Of a stretch of 64,000 nt of DNA, positions 18,120-26,473 are shown one piece after another. The notes under the pieces are model-generated. The model was given only the letters and a program-made list of their open reading frames with translations. It did not search any database and was not told where the DNA came from. The position numbers were made by a program, and so were the translations under genes. Positions within the stretch are counted from its first letter, which is position 1. Each line of letters opens with the position of its first letter. This stretch comes from Micromonospora humi (lineage in GTDB: Bacteria > Actinomycetota > Actinomycetes > Mycobacteriales > Micromonosporaceae): positions 496,001 to 560,000 of the forward strand of contig NZ_FMDM01000001.1 of assembly GCF_900090105.1 (NCBI RefSeq), given 5' to 3'.

Positions 18120-18838
18120 GGCTCGCCGCCCTGGCCCGGGTCGCGGCGGTGGCGCTGCCGGTGGTCCAGGTGGCGCCGGCGGTGACCGCGCTGCCGGCGC
18201 TCCGCCGGCGCCTGCTGCCCGGCCTGCACGGCCTCGGGCCGCCCGACCGGGTCGCGCTGACCTTCGACGACGGTCCGGACCCGGAGTCCACGCCCCACTT
18301 CCTGGACGCGCTCGCCGCGCACCGGGTCCGGGCCACCTTCTTCGTGCTCGGCGCGATGCTGCGCCGGCATCCGGACCTGGGCCGGCGGCTGGTCGCCGAC
18401 GGCCACGAGGTGGCCCTGCACGGCTGGGCGCACGACAACCTCCTGCTGCGCGGGCCGGCCGGCACCGTCCGCGACCTGACCCGGGCGTACGACGTGGTCG
18501 CGGACGTGACCGGCCGGCCGCCGCGGTTCCTGCGCCCGCCGTACGGGGTGCTGACCGGCGCGACCCTGCTGGCCGCCCGGCGGCTGCGCCTGCGCCCGGT
18601 GCTGTGGAGCTGCTGGGGGCGGGACTGGACCGCGTCGGCGACCGGGGACGGCGTCCGGCGGCGGGTACTGGCCGGGTTGCACGGCGGCGGCACGGTCCTG
18701 CTGCACGACTCCTCCGGCGCCGCCGAGCCGGGTGCCTGGCGGTCCGCGCTCGCCGCGCTGCCCGGGCTGATCGACGAGTGCCGTCGACGGGGGTGGCACG
18801 TCGGCCCGCTCGCCGCGCACGGCCTCACCGCGCGCTGA
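18116..18838 (+). CDS. Polysaccharide deacetylase (NodB/CE4 family)
   Basis: A 240-residue CE4 enzyme with an N-terminal hydrophobic segment that should place it at or beyond the membrane. Motif 1 TFDDGPD supplies the catalytic base and metal Asp, motif 2 HGWAHDN has the two metal histidines (H-x3-H), and motif 3 RPPYG is present; the late LLHDS motif is also intact. It likely removes N-acetyl groups from peptidoglycan or another surface glycan. Translationally coupled to the glycosyltransferase, suggesting both act on the same envelope molecule. Confidence 0.92.
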   Translation: MRLAALARVAAVALPVVQVAPAVTALPALRRRLLPGLHGLGPPDRVALTFDDGPDPESTPHFLDALAAHRVRATFFVLGAMLRRHPDLGRRLVADGHEVALHGWAHDNLLLRGPAGTVRDLTRAYDVVADVTGRPPRFLRPPYGVLTGATLLAARRLRLRPVLWSCWGRDWTASATGDGVRRRVLAGLHGGGTVLLHDSSGAAEPGAWRSALAALPGLIDECRRRGWHVGPLAAHGLTAR

Positions 18839-18935
18839 CCCGAGTGGTGCGGCACCCTACCCCGCGGCACCCGTCCCGGGACGCGAATCCCGGAGCCGGC
18901 GACCCGTTCGGGTCGGCGTGGCTAGCGTGCGGGGC

Positions 18936-20234
18936 ATGAGGACCTGGGGACCGTCCGTGGCGCTTGCCGCCGCCCTCCTGCTGCCGCTGTCGACGCCGGC
19001 GACACCCGCCGTGGCGGGGACGAGGCCCGGCGCCGCGTCCGCCCGCCGGCTCCCGGGCGCCGCGCCGCCCTGCCCGAACGTGCCGGCCCCGGTGACCCGC
19101 CCACCGCAGGCCCCGCCGGCACCCGATCCGGCCGCCCGCTCGATCGGCGGCGCCGCGCTCGACACCACCGGGCTCGTCGTGCCGCCCGCGGCGACCGCGC
19201 CGCCACCGGTGACCGCGACCTCGTGGCTGGTCGCGGACCTGGACACCGGCGCGGTGCTCGGGGGCTGCGGCCCGCACGAGTACGGCGCCCCGGCCAGCGT
19301 GCAGAAGCTGCTGCTGACCGCGACCATGCTGCCCCGGCTGGACCCGAACCGGGAGGTCACCGTGACCGCCGGTGACGTGGCGATCGAGCCGGGCAGCTCG
19401 GCGGTCGGGCTCGCCGAGGGCGGGCGCTACCGGATCGAGACGATCTGGCTGGGTCTGCTGCTGAAGTCGGGCAACGAGGCGGCCAACGCCCTGGCCCGGC
19501 TCGGTGGCGGGCCGGACGGGCTGGCCGGTGGCGTGCGGGCGATGAACGCCGAGGCCCAGCACCTCGGCGCCCGGCAGACGCACGCGGTCACGCCGTCCGG
19601 TCTGGACGGACCGGGACAGTTCACCAGCGCGTACGACCTGGCGTTGATCGCCCGCGCGTGTTTCCACGAACCGGCCTTCCGCCGCTACACCGTCACCCGG
19701 ACCGCGCAGGTGCCCGCCCAGCCGGCACTGCACGAGAAGGCCTTCCAGATCCAGAACGACAACATGCTGCTGGACCACTACCCGGGTGCGATCGGCGGGA
19801 AGACCGGCTTCACCGACCTGGCCCGGCACACCTACGTGGGCGCGGCCGAGCGGGGCGGGCGTCGGCTCGTGGTGACGGTGCTCGGCGCGGAGACTCCCAC
19901 CCAGCGGGGCTGGCAGCAGGGCGCGGCGCTGCTGGACTGGGGATTCGGGACGCCCCGGGACGCGACGGTCGGCCGGCTGGTGGAGCCGGGCGAGCTGGAC
20001 CGCTCGGCGGCGCCCGCGACCGGTGCGGCGTCGGCCCTGGCCGGACACGCCGACCTGGGTGCCGGCGCGGCTGCCCCGGGTACCCGGCCGGGCGCCGGCC
20101 TGACGGTCGCGGTGGGCGCGGTGCTGGTGGCCGGGGGCGGGGTGCTGCTGGCCCGGCGGCGTCGGCACGCCGCGGCGACGGCCATGTCGACCGGCACCGT
20201 CCTGCGGGAGTCGAAAATTCCGGAAGAGGACTGA
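18936..20234 (+). CDS. D-alanyl-D-alanine carboxypeptidase, peptidase S11 (copy 2)
   Basis: A 432-residue paralogue of the 15.5-kb gene with the same plan: signal peptide, S-x-x-K as SVQK, SGN, GGKTGFT, then a Gly/Ala-rich linker and a C-terminal membrane anchor. The 50-odd residues around HAVTPSGLDGPGQFTSAYDL are nearly identical in the two copies. ATG at 18936 sits seven bases after a -10-like TAGCGT, so the mRNA is probably leaderless and this copy has its own promoter. Confidence 0.92.
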   Translation: MRTWGPSVALAAALLLPLSTPATPAVAGTRPGAASARRLPGAAPPCPNVPAPVTRPPQAPPAPDPAARSIGGAALDTTGLVVPPAATAPPPVTATSWLVADLDTGAVLGGCGPHEYGAPASVQKLLLTATMLPRLDPNREVTVTAGDVAIEPGSSAVGLAEGGRYRIETIWLGLLLKSGNEAANALARLGGGPDGLAGGVRAMNAEAQHLGARQTHAVTPSGLDGPGQFTSAYDLALIARACFHEPAFRRYTVTRTAQVPAQPALHEKAFQIQNDNMLLDHYPGAIGGKTGFTDLARHTYVGAAERGGRRLVVTVLGAETPTQRGWQQGAALLDWGFGTPRDATVGRLVEPGELDRSAAPATGAASALAGHADLGAGAAAPGTRPGAGLTVAVGAVLVAGGGVLLARRRRHAAATAMSTGTVLRESKIPEED

Positions 20235-20249
20235 GAAGGACCGGTCCGG

Positions 20250-21275
20250 CTACCGGCCGGCGGGGCCCGCGGTGCTGTCCCGCAGCACCAACTCGGTGGC
20301 CAGTTCGATCCGCGGCGACTCGATCTCCTCGCCCTGGGCCAGGCGCAGCACGGTGCGGGCGGCGAGCCGACCCATCTCCACCAGCGGCTGGCGCACGGTG
20401 GTCAGCGGCGGGGAGGCCCACCGCGCCTCCGGCAGGTCGTCGAAGCCCACCACGGAGACGTCGTCGGCGACCCGCAGCCCACGGCGACGCACCGCCTCGT
20501 AGACCCCGAAGGCCATCTGGTCGCTGGCCGCGAAGATCGCCGTGGGCGGGTCGTCGAGGTCGAGCAGCGCGCCGCCGGCGGTGTAACCGGAGGCGTGGTA
20601 GAAGTCGCCGGGATGGACCAGGCAGTCGTCGGTGGGCACGCCGGCCGCGGCCAGCGCCGCCCGGTAACCGTCCAGCCGGGCGCGGCTGCACAGCAGGTGC
20701 GGCGGGCCGGCGACGAAGCCGATCCGCCGGTGGCCCAGCTTCAACAGGTGCTCGGTGGCGGACAGGCCGCCGGTCCAGTTGGTGGCGCCGATCGCCGGGA
20801 CGTCCGTCCCGGCCACGCCGGCGTCCGGGTCGACCACGACGACCGGCACGTTGAGCCGGCGCAGCTGCGCCTGCACCGCAGGGCTCAGGTGCGACGTCAC
20901 CACGATCACGCCGTCCGAGGCGCGGGCGCGCAGGTTGTGCAGCCACTGTCGGGTGGAGCTGGACTCCCGGTGCACGGCCGAGATCACCACGCCCACCCCG
21001 GCGGCGTGGCCGACGTCCTCCACCCCGCGGATGATCTCCACGGCCCAGGGGCTGTCCAGGTCGTTGAAGACCAGGTCGACCAGGTCCGCCCGGCGCACCG
21101 TACGGCTGCCGCGACGCCGGTAGCCGTGGTGGCGCAGCAGCTTCTCGACCCGCTCCCGGGTGTCCGGGGCGACGTCGGAGCGCCCGTTGAGCACCCGTGA
21201 CACGGTCGGCACCGAGACACCGGCCTCCCGTGCGATCGCGGTGATGGTCACCCTGCGCTCGTCGTCCCCGCTCAC
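20250..21275 (-). CDS. LacI-family transcriptional repressor
   Basis: A 341-residue regulator with the LacI helix-turn-helix (ITAIAREAGVSVPTVSRVLNG) at the N-terminus and a periplasmic-binding-protein-type sugar-sensing domain (GVIVVTSHLS, RRIGFVAGP, VSVVGFDDLPEARW). The GTG at 21275 was chosen since it puts the DNA-binding helix about ten residues in, the normal place; the frame extends to 21332. It is divergent from an acetyl esterase gene and two similar inverted repeats lie between them, so it probably represses the esterase and itself in the absence of an acetylated or plant-derived sugar. Confidence 0.93.
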   Translation of the reverse strand: MSGDDERRVTITAIAREAGVSVPTVSRVLNGRSDVAPDTRERVEKLLRHHGYRRRGSRTVRRADLVDLVFNDLDSPWAVEIIRGVEDVGHAAGVGVVISAVHRESSSTRQWLHNLRARASDGVIVVTSHLSPAVQAQLRRLNVPVVVVDPDAGVAGTDVPAIGATNWTGGLSATEHLLKLGHRRIGFVAGPPHLLCSRARLDGYRAALAAAGVPTDDCLVHPGDFYHASGYTAGGALLDLDDPPTAIFAASDQMAFGVYEAVRRRGLRVADDVSVVGFDDLPEARWASPPLTTVRQPLVEMGRLAARTVLRLAQGEEIESPRIELATELVLRDSTAGPAGR

Positions 21276-21307
21276 CCGTGTTCCCTTCGCCGGCTGCCGG
21301 AACCGAC

Positions 21308-21322
21308 CGGAAAACCGTTCCG
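21308..21322. promoter_or_regulatory. Candidate LacI-family operator, regulator side
   Basis: Inverted repeat CGGAAAACCGTTCCG, similar to the second copy near 21395, in the leader of the LacI gene. Likely an autoregulatory site of the adjacent regulator. Confidence 0.5.
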
Positions 21323-21353
21323 CCCCACGCACATCTTGCCGTACGCCGAGGCC

Positions 21354-21407
21354 TTGACGACAGATCGGTGCGGTCCTAGCGTTCGGTCAAGTTACGGAAA
21401 CCTTCCG
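21354..21407 (+). promoter_or_regulatory. Esterase promoter with overlapping downstream operator
   Basis: -35 TTGACG (21354-21359), 17-base spacer, -10 TAGCGT (21377-21382), then an inverted repeat CGGAAACCTTCCG at 21395-21407, just past the expected transcription start. An operator here would block promoter clearance, the usual action of LacI-type repressors. Confidence 0.65.
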
Positions 21408-21474
21408 GAAATACGCCGGATGCCGGTGCGGTGACGCGCGCCGGCCGGCCCACGAATCGACAGAAAGCCGAGGC

Positions 21475-22437
21475 GTGTTCACCGACCTGCCCGAGGCGGA
21501 ACTCCGCCAGCACCGCAGCGACCTGTGCGAACCGTCCGACTTCGACGCCTTCTGGGCCGACACGCTGGCCGAGGCGCGCTCGTGCGGCGATCCGGTCGCG
21601 GCGACACCGGTGTCCACCCCGCTGGCGGGGGTGGACGTCTTCGACGTGACGTTCCCCGGGTTCGCCGGGCAGCCGGTGCGGGCCTGGCTGCGGGTTCCGC
21701 GCGGCGCTCCCGGGCCGCTGCCGACCGTCGTGCAGTACGTCGGCTACGGCGGCGGGCGCGGCCACCCGCTGGAGAACCTGCTCTGGTCCGCCGCCGGCTT
21801 CGCCCACCTCCAGATGGACACCCGCGGTCAGGGCTCCGGGTGGAGCCGCGGCGACACGCCCGACGTGGCGGCGGCCGGGCCGCAGGCGCCCGGGATGGCC
21901 ACCCGCGGCGTCGACGACCCGCGCCGCTACTACTACCGGCGGTTCCTCACCGACGCGGTGCGGGCGGTCGACGCCGTTGTCGACCTGCCGGGCGTCGACC
22001 CCGGTCGGGTCGCCGTGCTCGGGCACAGCCAGGGCGGGGCCGCGGCGCTGGCCGCCGCCGCGCTGGCGCCCCGGGTCCGGGCGGCGGTGGCACACGTGCC
22101 GTTCCTCTGCGACATCCCGCGTGCCGTCACGCTCACCGACTCGGCGCCGTACCGGGAGATCCGCGACTACCTGGCCGTGCACCGCGACCGCGAGGAGCAG
22201 GTGCGGCGCACGCTCTCCTACGTCGACGGGGTCGCCTTCGCCCGGCGCGCCACCGTGCCGGCCCGCTTCTCCGTGGCGTTGATGGACGAGATCGTCCCAC
22301 CGTCGACCGTCTACGCCGCCTACCACGACTACCGCGGCGAGAAGGAGTTGACGGTGTGGCGCTTCAACGGCCACGAGGCGGGCGGCATCGACGACGACGC
22401 CGCCGCGGTCGACTTCTTCCTCGCTGCGCTCGGGTAA
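21475..22437 (+). CDS. Acetyl xylan esterase/cephalosporin-C deacetylase family (CE7) hydrolase
   Basis: A 320-residue alpha/beta hydrolase. AXE1 features run throughout: an N-terminal DLPEAELRQHRSDLCEPSDFDAFWADTLAEAR, the RGQG-like stretch DTRGQGSGWSRGDT, the nucleophile elbow GHSQGGAAAL, an Asp in MDEIVPPSTVYAAY and the His in GHEAGG. It deacetylates small acetylated xylo-oligosaccharides, usually inside the cell. GTG is the likely start after a GAGG site. Control by the divergent LacI repressor fits a role in plant polysaccharide use. Confidence 0.9.
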   Translation: MFTDLPEAELRQHRSDLCEPSDFDAFWADTLAEARSCGDPVAATPVSTPLAGVDVFDVTFPGFAGQPVRAWLRVPRGAPGPLPTVVQYVGYGGGRGHPLENLLWSAAGFAHLQMDTRGQGSGWSRGDTPDVAAAGPQAPGMATRGVDDPRRYYYRRFLTDAVRAVDAVVDLPGVDPGRVAVLGHSQGGAAALAAAALAPRVRAAVAHVPFLCDIPRAVTLTDSAPYREIRDYLAVHRDREEQVRRTLSYVDGVAFARRATVPARFSVALMDEIVPPSTVYAAYHDYRGEKELTVWRFNGHEAGGIDDDAAAVDFFLAALG

Positions 22438-22486
22438 GGAGGGGCCCCTTGTTAACAGACGTCGGTTGACAAGGGGCCCCTCCTTA
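22435..22486. repeat. GGGGCCCC-cored inverted repeat (copy 1), likely terminator
   Basis: 22-base arms (TAAGGAGGGGCCCCTTG followed by TTAAC, and its complement with one mismatch) separated by eight bases, beginning in the stop codon of the esterase gene. Same family as 25069-25116 and 36506-36556. It would fold into a very stable hairpin. Confidence 0.8.
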
Positions 22487-22507
22487 CCCCGTGGTAGACA
22501 CGGCTGC

Positions 22508-23317
22508 GTGCGCAGACGTACGGCAGCGGTTGTCCTGGTCGTGGTGGTCGCGGCCGTCGCGACGGCCTGCCAGCGGCCCGCGCCGCGCCCGGCGCCGTCG
22601 CCCACCCCGACCGGGCCGCGCGCGCCGGCCGACATCGTCGACCTGGCCGCCGTCGACCCCACCGTGCGCACCGACATCCGGTACGCCTCGGCGCACAACT
22701 TCGTCGGGCGGCCGATCGACGGCTACCCCGAGCCGCTCTGCCTGCTCACCCGGCGGGCGGCCGAGGCGCTGCGTCGGGTGCAGGCCGCCGCGCTGGCCCG
22801 GGGGCGCAGCCTGAAGGTGTACGACTGCTACCGCCCGCAGCGCGCCGTGAACGAGTTCGTCGCCTGGGCGAAGCGCCCGGCGGAGCAGCAGATGAAGGCG
22901 GAGTTCTACCCGGGCCTGCCGAAGGACCGGCTCTTCGCCGACGGCTACATCGGCGCGCCCACCGCGCACAGCCGGGGCAGCACGCTCGACCTGACGCTGG
23001 TCCCGGTACCCACCCCCGCGCAGCCCGACTACACGCCCGGTGAACCCCTGCTGCCCTGCACCGACCCCGCCGGCCGCCGCTTCGCCGACGACTCGGTCGA
23101 CATGGGCACCGGGTTCGACTGCTTCGACCCGCGGGCCCACACCGCCGACCCGAGGATCACCGGCGCCGCCCGGGCGAACCGTGGGCTGCTGAAGCGACTG
23201 ATGACCGAGCAGGGTTTCGAGAACTACCCGCGCGAGTGGTGGCACTACCGGTACGTGGACGAGCCCTACCCGGACACCTGGTTCGACTTCCCGGTGACCC
23301 GCTCCTCGCTGCGGTAA
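22508..23317 (+). CDS. D-Ala-D-Ala dipeptidase-like lipoprotein (peptidase M15D, VanX family)
   Basis: 269 residues. Signal sequence ending in a lipobox-like VATAC (Cys21), so probably lipid-anchored outside the membrane, unlike cytoplasmic VanX. The M15D zinc site is intact: HSRGSTLDL supplies a His and Asp ligand, and REWWHYRY supplies the catalytic Glu and last His. It should hydrolyse D-Ala-D-Ala or related muropeptide ends; extracytoplasmic location points to cell-wall turnover rather than vancomycin resistance. GTG at 22508 was chosen since the 22466 start lies in the preceding repeat. Confidence 0.88.
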   Translation: MRRRTAAVVLVVVVAAVATACQRPAPRPAPSPTPTGPRAPADIVDLAAVDPTVRTDIRYASAHNFVGRPIDGYPEPLCLLTRRAAEALRRVQAAALARGRSLKVYDCYRPQRAVNEFVAWAKRPAEQQMKAEFYPGLPKDRLFADGYIGAPTAHSRGSTLDLTLVPVPTPAQPDYTPGEPLLPCTDPAGRRFADDSVDMGTGFDCFDPRAHTADPRITGAARANRGLLKRLMTEQGFENYPREWWHYRYVDEPYPDTWFDFPVTRSSLR

Positions 23318-23385
23318 TACCGTTGCTCCATGATCCATGACCGCTAGGCTCCCGGTGTCCGCACACCTGCCCGGAAGGATGTCCC

Positions 23386-23892
23386 GTGGAGACCGAACGG
23401 ATCGGCCCGCCACTGCTGGCCGGCGAACGGGAGACGCTGCGCGCGTTCCTCGACTTCCACCGGGCCACCCTGGCCCTCAAGTGCGAGGGGCTGACCGACG
23501 AGCAGTTGCGCCGGGCCGCCTCGCCGCCGTCGACGCTGTCCCTGCTCGGCCTGGTCCGGCACATGGCCGAGGTGGAACGCACCTGGTTCCGCCGCGTCAT
23601 CGCCGCCGAGGACGTGCCGCTGGTCTGGTCGGACAGCGGCGACTTCCAGGTGGCGTACGACGCACGCGAGGCCGACCGCGCGGAGGCGTTCGAGGCGTGG
23701 CGGCGGGAGGTCGAGCACGCCCGCCGGATCGAGCGGGAGGCCGAGTCGCTCGACGTGACCGGCCACCAGGCCCGCTGGGGCGAGGACGTCTCGCTGCGCC
23801 TGGTGATGGTGCACATGCTGCACGAGTACGCCCGGCACAACGGCCACGCCGACCTCATCCGCGAAGCCCTCGACGGCACCGTCGGCGTGTAG
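23386..23892 (+). CDS. DinB-superfamily protein (DUF664)
   Basis: A 168-residue four-helix-bundle protein. The DinB/DUF664 pattern has metal-ligand histidines in LVRHMAEVERTWF and in the terminal MLHEYARHNGHADLIRE. Members are mycothiol-dependent S-transferases or uncharacterised metal proteins; function here cannot be fixed. GTG follows GGAAGGA by seven bases, and a -10-like TAGGCT at 23344-23349 lies upstream. Confidence 0.85.
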   Translation: METERIGPPLLAGERETLRAFLDFHRATLALKCEGLTDEQLRRAASPPSTLSLLGLVRHMAEVERTWFRRVIAAEDVPLVWSDSGDFQVAYDAREADRAEAFEAWRREVEHARRIEREAESLDVTGHQARWGEDVSLRLVMVHMLHEYARHNGHADLIREALDGTVGV

Positions 23893-23912
23893 GGCGGGGC
23901 CCCCGCTCAACA
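23893..23912. repeat. Single arm of the GGGGCCCC repeat family
   Basis: GGCGGGGCCCCCGC followed by TCAAC, directly after the DUF664 stop codon. It matches one arm of copies 1 and 2 but no second arm follows, so it may be a decayed or solo copy. Confidence 0.55.
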
Positions 23913-24022
23913 GGTCGATCATGGAGCGCGGGACCGACGTCCCGCGCTCCGGGTCCTCCGGCCCTGCCACCCGCCACCACCGGGGAGAAGCGTGGTGGGT
24001 GACAACGGCGTGAGGAGGAGCC

Positions 24023-25060
24023 ATGAAGGCGCTCGTGTACGGCGGGCCGGGCGAGAAGTCCTGGTCCGAGATCCCGGACCCCACCATCGCCGGCCCGCGG
24101 GACGCGATCGTCCGCGTCGACGCGGTGACCATCTGCGGCACCGACCTGCACATCCTCGGCGGCGACGTGCCTGAGGTCGAGCCGGGTCGGGTGCTCGGCC
24201 ACGAGGCGGTCGGCACGGTCGTGGCGGTCGGCGAGGGCGTCGCCAACCTGACCCCGGGTGACCGGGTCCTCGCCTCCTGCATCTCCGCGTGCGGCGTCTG
24301 CCGGTACTGCCGCGACGGCGTCTACGGGCAGTGCCTCGGTGGCGGCGGGTGGATCCTCGGGCACACCGTCGACGGCGTGCAGGCCGAGTACGCCCGGATC
24401 CCGTTCGCCGACCTCTCCACGTACCGCCTGCCGGAGAGCGTCTCCGACGAGTCGGCCGTGCTGCTGGCCGACATCCTGCCCACCTCGTACGAGGTGGGCG
24501 TGCTCAACGGCGGGGTGCGGCCCGGCGACACGGTCGTGGTGGTCGGCGCCGGCCCGATCGGCCTGGCCGCGATCCAGACCGCGCGGCTCTTCTCGCCCAC
24601 CCACGTGATCGCCGTCGACAAGGCGCAGAGCCGGCTCGACGCGGCCAAGCGGTTCGGCGCCGACCTGACCGTGCTCGCCGACGCCGACCCGCTCGACGCG
24701 GTCCGCGCGGTCACCGGCGGGCTCGGTGCGGACGTGGCGATCGAGGCGGTCGGCGTGCCGGCGAGCTTCGAGCTGTGCACCACGCTGGTCCGCCCCGGCG
24801 GGCGGGTCGCGAACATCGGTGTGCACGGCGCGCCGGCCACGCTGCACCTGGAGCGGCTCTGGATCCGCGACGTCACCATCACCACCGGCCTCGTCGACAC
24901 CCGCACCACGCCGAAGCTGCTGGACATGCTGGTCGCCGGCCAGCTCGACACCGCGCACATGGTGACCCACCGGTACGCGCTGGAGGAGATCGTCGAGGCG
25001 TACGACGTGTTCGCCCGGCCGGCCGAGACCGGCGCGCTGAAGGTCGTGCTCACCCGCTGA
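24023..25060 (+). CDS. Zinc-dependent alcohol dehydrogenase (MDR superfamily)
   Basis: A 345-residue medium-chain dehydrogenase. Catalytic zinc ligands Cys38 (ICGTD) and His60/Glu61 (GHEAVG) and the four structural-zinc cysteines 90, 93, 96 and 104 (CGVCRYCRDGVYGQC) are all present, followed by the NAD-binding VVVVGAGPIGLAAIQ. The pattern fits broad-substrate threonine/sorbitol-type or secondary alcohol dehydrogenases. ATG follows GAGGAG. It stands alone between repeats; the in vivo substrate is unknown. Confidence 0.92.
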   Translation: MKALVYGGPGEKSWSEIPDPTIAGPRDAIVRVDAVTICGTDLHILGGDVPEVEPGRVLGHEAVGTVVAVGEGVANLTPGDRVLASCISACGVCRYCRDGVYGQCLGGGGWILGHTVDGVQAEYARIPFADLSTYRLPESVSDESAVLLADILPTSYEVGVLNGGVRPGDTVVVVGAGPIGLAAIQTARLFSPTHVIAVDKAQSRLDAAKRFGADLTVLADADPLDAVRAVTGGLGADVAIEAVGVPASFELCTTLVRPGGRVANIGVHGAPATLHLERLWIRDVTITTGLVDTRTTPKLLDMLVAGQLDTAHMVTHRYALEEIVEAYDVFARPAETGALKVVLTR

Positions 25061-25068
25061 GGGGGGTT

Positions 25069-25116
25069 AGGCGGGGCCCCCGCCCATACCGAATGCGTTA
25101 ACCGGGGGCCCCGCCT
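25069..25116. terminator. GGGGCCCC-family inverted repeat (copy 2) acting as bidirectional terminator
   Basis: Perfect 14-bp arms AGGCGGGGCCCCCG (25069-25082) and its complement (25103-25116) around a loop containing ATACCGAATGCGTTAA. It sits between the converging dehydrogenase and esterase genes. The loop is shared with copy 3 at 36.5 kb. Confidence 0.8.
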
Positions 25117-25886
25117 CACCTCCGCAGGGGGAGCCAGGCCAGGACGGCGGCGATCTGCGCGTCCCAGTACGCCCAGTCGTGGTCGCCCGGGCCGAAGTCG
25201 ACGGCGAGCGGCCGGCCGAGGCGGCGCGCGGTGTCGACGAAGCGCACGCTGTCCTCGTACAGGAAGTCCTCGGTGCCGCAGGCGACGTAGAGCGCCGGCA
25301 GGTCGTCGCCGGCCCGCTCCAGCAGCGCCACGGTGTCGTCCTCGTCCGGCGGGGGGCGGTCGCCCCAGACGGTGTGCCACACCGCCGGGTCGACCGGGCT
25401 GGACGGGTGGTCGCGTCGCCGCGCCACGTCGAGCGCCCCGGAGAGGCTGGCCGCCGCGGCGAACCGGTCGGGGTGGCGCAGCGCCCACTTCACCGCGCCG
25501 TAGCCACCCATCGACAGGCCGGCGACGAACGTGTCCTCCCGCCGGGTGGAGAGGCGGAAGAACGACCGGCACACCTCGGGCAGTTCCTCGCTGAGGAACG
25601 TCCAGTAGCGGTTGCCGTGCTCCTCGTCGCGATAGAAGCTCCGCTGCACCTGCGGCATCACCACGGCCAGCCCCAGCGGGGCGACGTAGCGTTCGATCGA
25701 CGACCGCCGGGTCCACGCGGTGTCGTCGTCGGTGAGGCCGTGCAGCAGGTAGAGCACCGGCGGGTCGCCGTCGCCGGCGGCACCGGCCATGCCGATCCCG
25801 GCCGCGCCGCGGTCGGGCAGCAGCACGGTCATCGAGGTGCCCATGCCGAGCGCCTCGGAGAAGAAGTCACAGCGGATCCGCGCCAT
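25116..25886 (-). CDS. Esterase D/tributyrin-esterase-type alpha/beta hydrolase
   Basis: A 256-residue hydrolase with LLHGLTDDDTAWTRRSSIERY (oxyanion-hole region), the nucleophile elbow AGLSMGGYGAVKW (Ser125), and a late GPGDHDWAYWD that supplies the catalytic His. The layout matches the EstA/FrmB esterase group; an acyl-glycan or S-formyl thiol substrate are both possible. Start ATG at 25886 begins the canonical MARIRCDFFSEAL, where family members align. No signal peptide, so cytoplasmic. Confidence 0.85.
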   Translation of the reverse strand: MARIRCDFFSEALGMGTSMTVLLPDRGAAGIGMAGAAGDGDPPVLYLLHGLTDDDTAWTRRSSIERYVAPLGLAVVMPQVQRSFYRDEEHGNRYWTFLSEELPEVCRSFFRLSTRREDTFVAGLSMGGYGAVKWALRHPDRFAAAASLSGALDVARRRDHPSSPVDPAVWHTVWGDRPPPDEDDTVALLERAGDDLPALYVACGTEDFLYEDSVRFVDTARRLGRPLAVDFGPGDHDWAYWDAQIAAVLAWLPLRR

Positions 25887-26039
25887 GAACCGGCAGCGTA
25901 CCCGCGACCCGATGGGGGGTTGATCGACCGTTCCTATTGCCGCGGGCCACCCGGGCGGGACAGGATGGGCAGGCGTGTCGGAAACGTGTTCGTAACCTGC
26001 GCGCTGCTGGTCTCTGTCACGAGGAAGTGGGAGTCAGGC

Positions 26040-26432
26040 ATGAGCGACGTCTCGGCGGCACTGGGTGTGCGCCTCTACCCGGATCTGGTCGAGCCCGGCG
26101 GCCTCGCTCCCGCGCTCGCGCAGACCGCGACCGCCCACCAGCTCGACGTCGGCCAGGTGACCGCTCCCGAGCAGGGCCGCAGCCGGTTCACCTGCGCGGA
26201 GCTGACCTCGAAGCGGGGCGTGGTCTGCGTCAGCCTCGGCGCCCAGGCCCGCTATTTCATGATCGATCTACGGGTCGACGGCGAGGTCGAGGCCCGGGGC
26301 GACGCCACCGACCTCCTCCAGGTCGCGCAGGTGGCCGACGCCTGGCGGGCCGGGACCACGCTCGCCGACCTCACCGCGCGCTTCCCGTTCATGGAGCAGA
26401 TGAAGCGCCACCCGGTGACGCAGGCCGGGTAA
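26040..26432 (+). CDS. Hypothetical protein, possible DUF6193-type
   Basis: 130 residues with no membrane segment. The pattern GVRLYPDLVEPGGLAPALAQTA, a central VSLGAQARYFMIDLRVDGEVEARG and the end WRAGTTLADLTARFPFMEQ resembles DUF6193 proteins seen near actinobacterial natural-product genes, but I am not certain of this. ATG at 26040 follows a GGGAG site. The 150-base gap upstream, from the divergent esterase, should hold the promoter. Confidence 0.6.
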   Translation: MSDVSAALGVRLYPDLVEPGGLAPALAQTATAHQLDVGQVTAPEQGRSRFTCAELTSKRGVVCVSLGAQARYFMIDLRVDGEVEARGDATDLLQVAQVADAWRAGTTLADLTARFPFMEQMKRHPVTQAG

Positions 26433-26473
26433 AGGAGTGGCGCGTCGTCGCAGTGTGCCGTGATGCTGCGCCG

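Noticed and set aside
22466-22500. TTGACA and TAGACA as the promoter of the VanX-like gene
   Set aside because: Spacing is 23 bases and the TTGACA is part of the inverted repeat arm.
22508-23317. VanX vancomycin-resistance gene
   Set aside because: No vanH or vanA ligase adjoins it, and it carries a lipoprotein signal, unlike cytoplasmic VanX.
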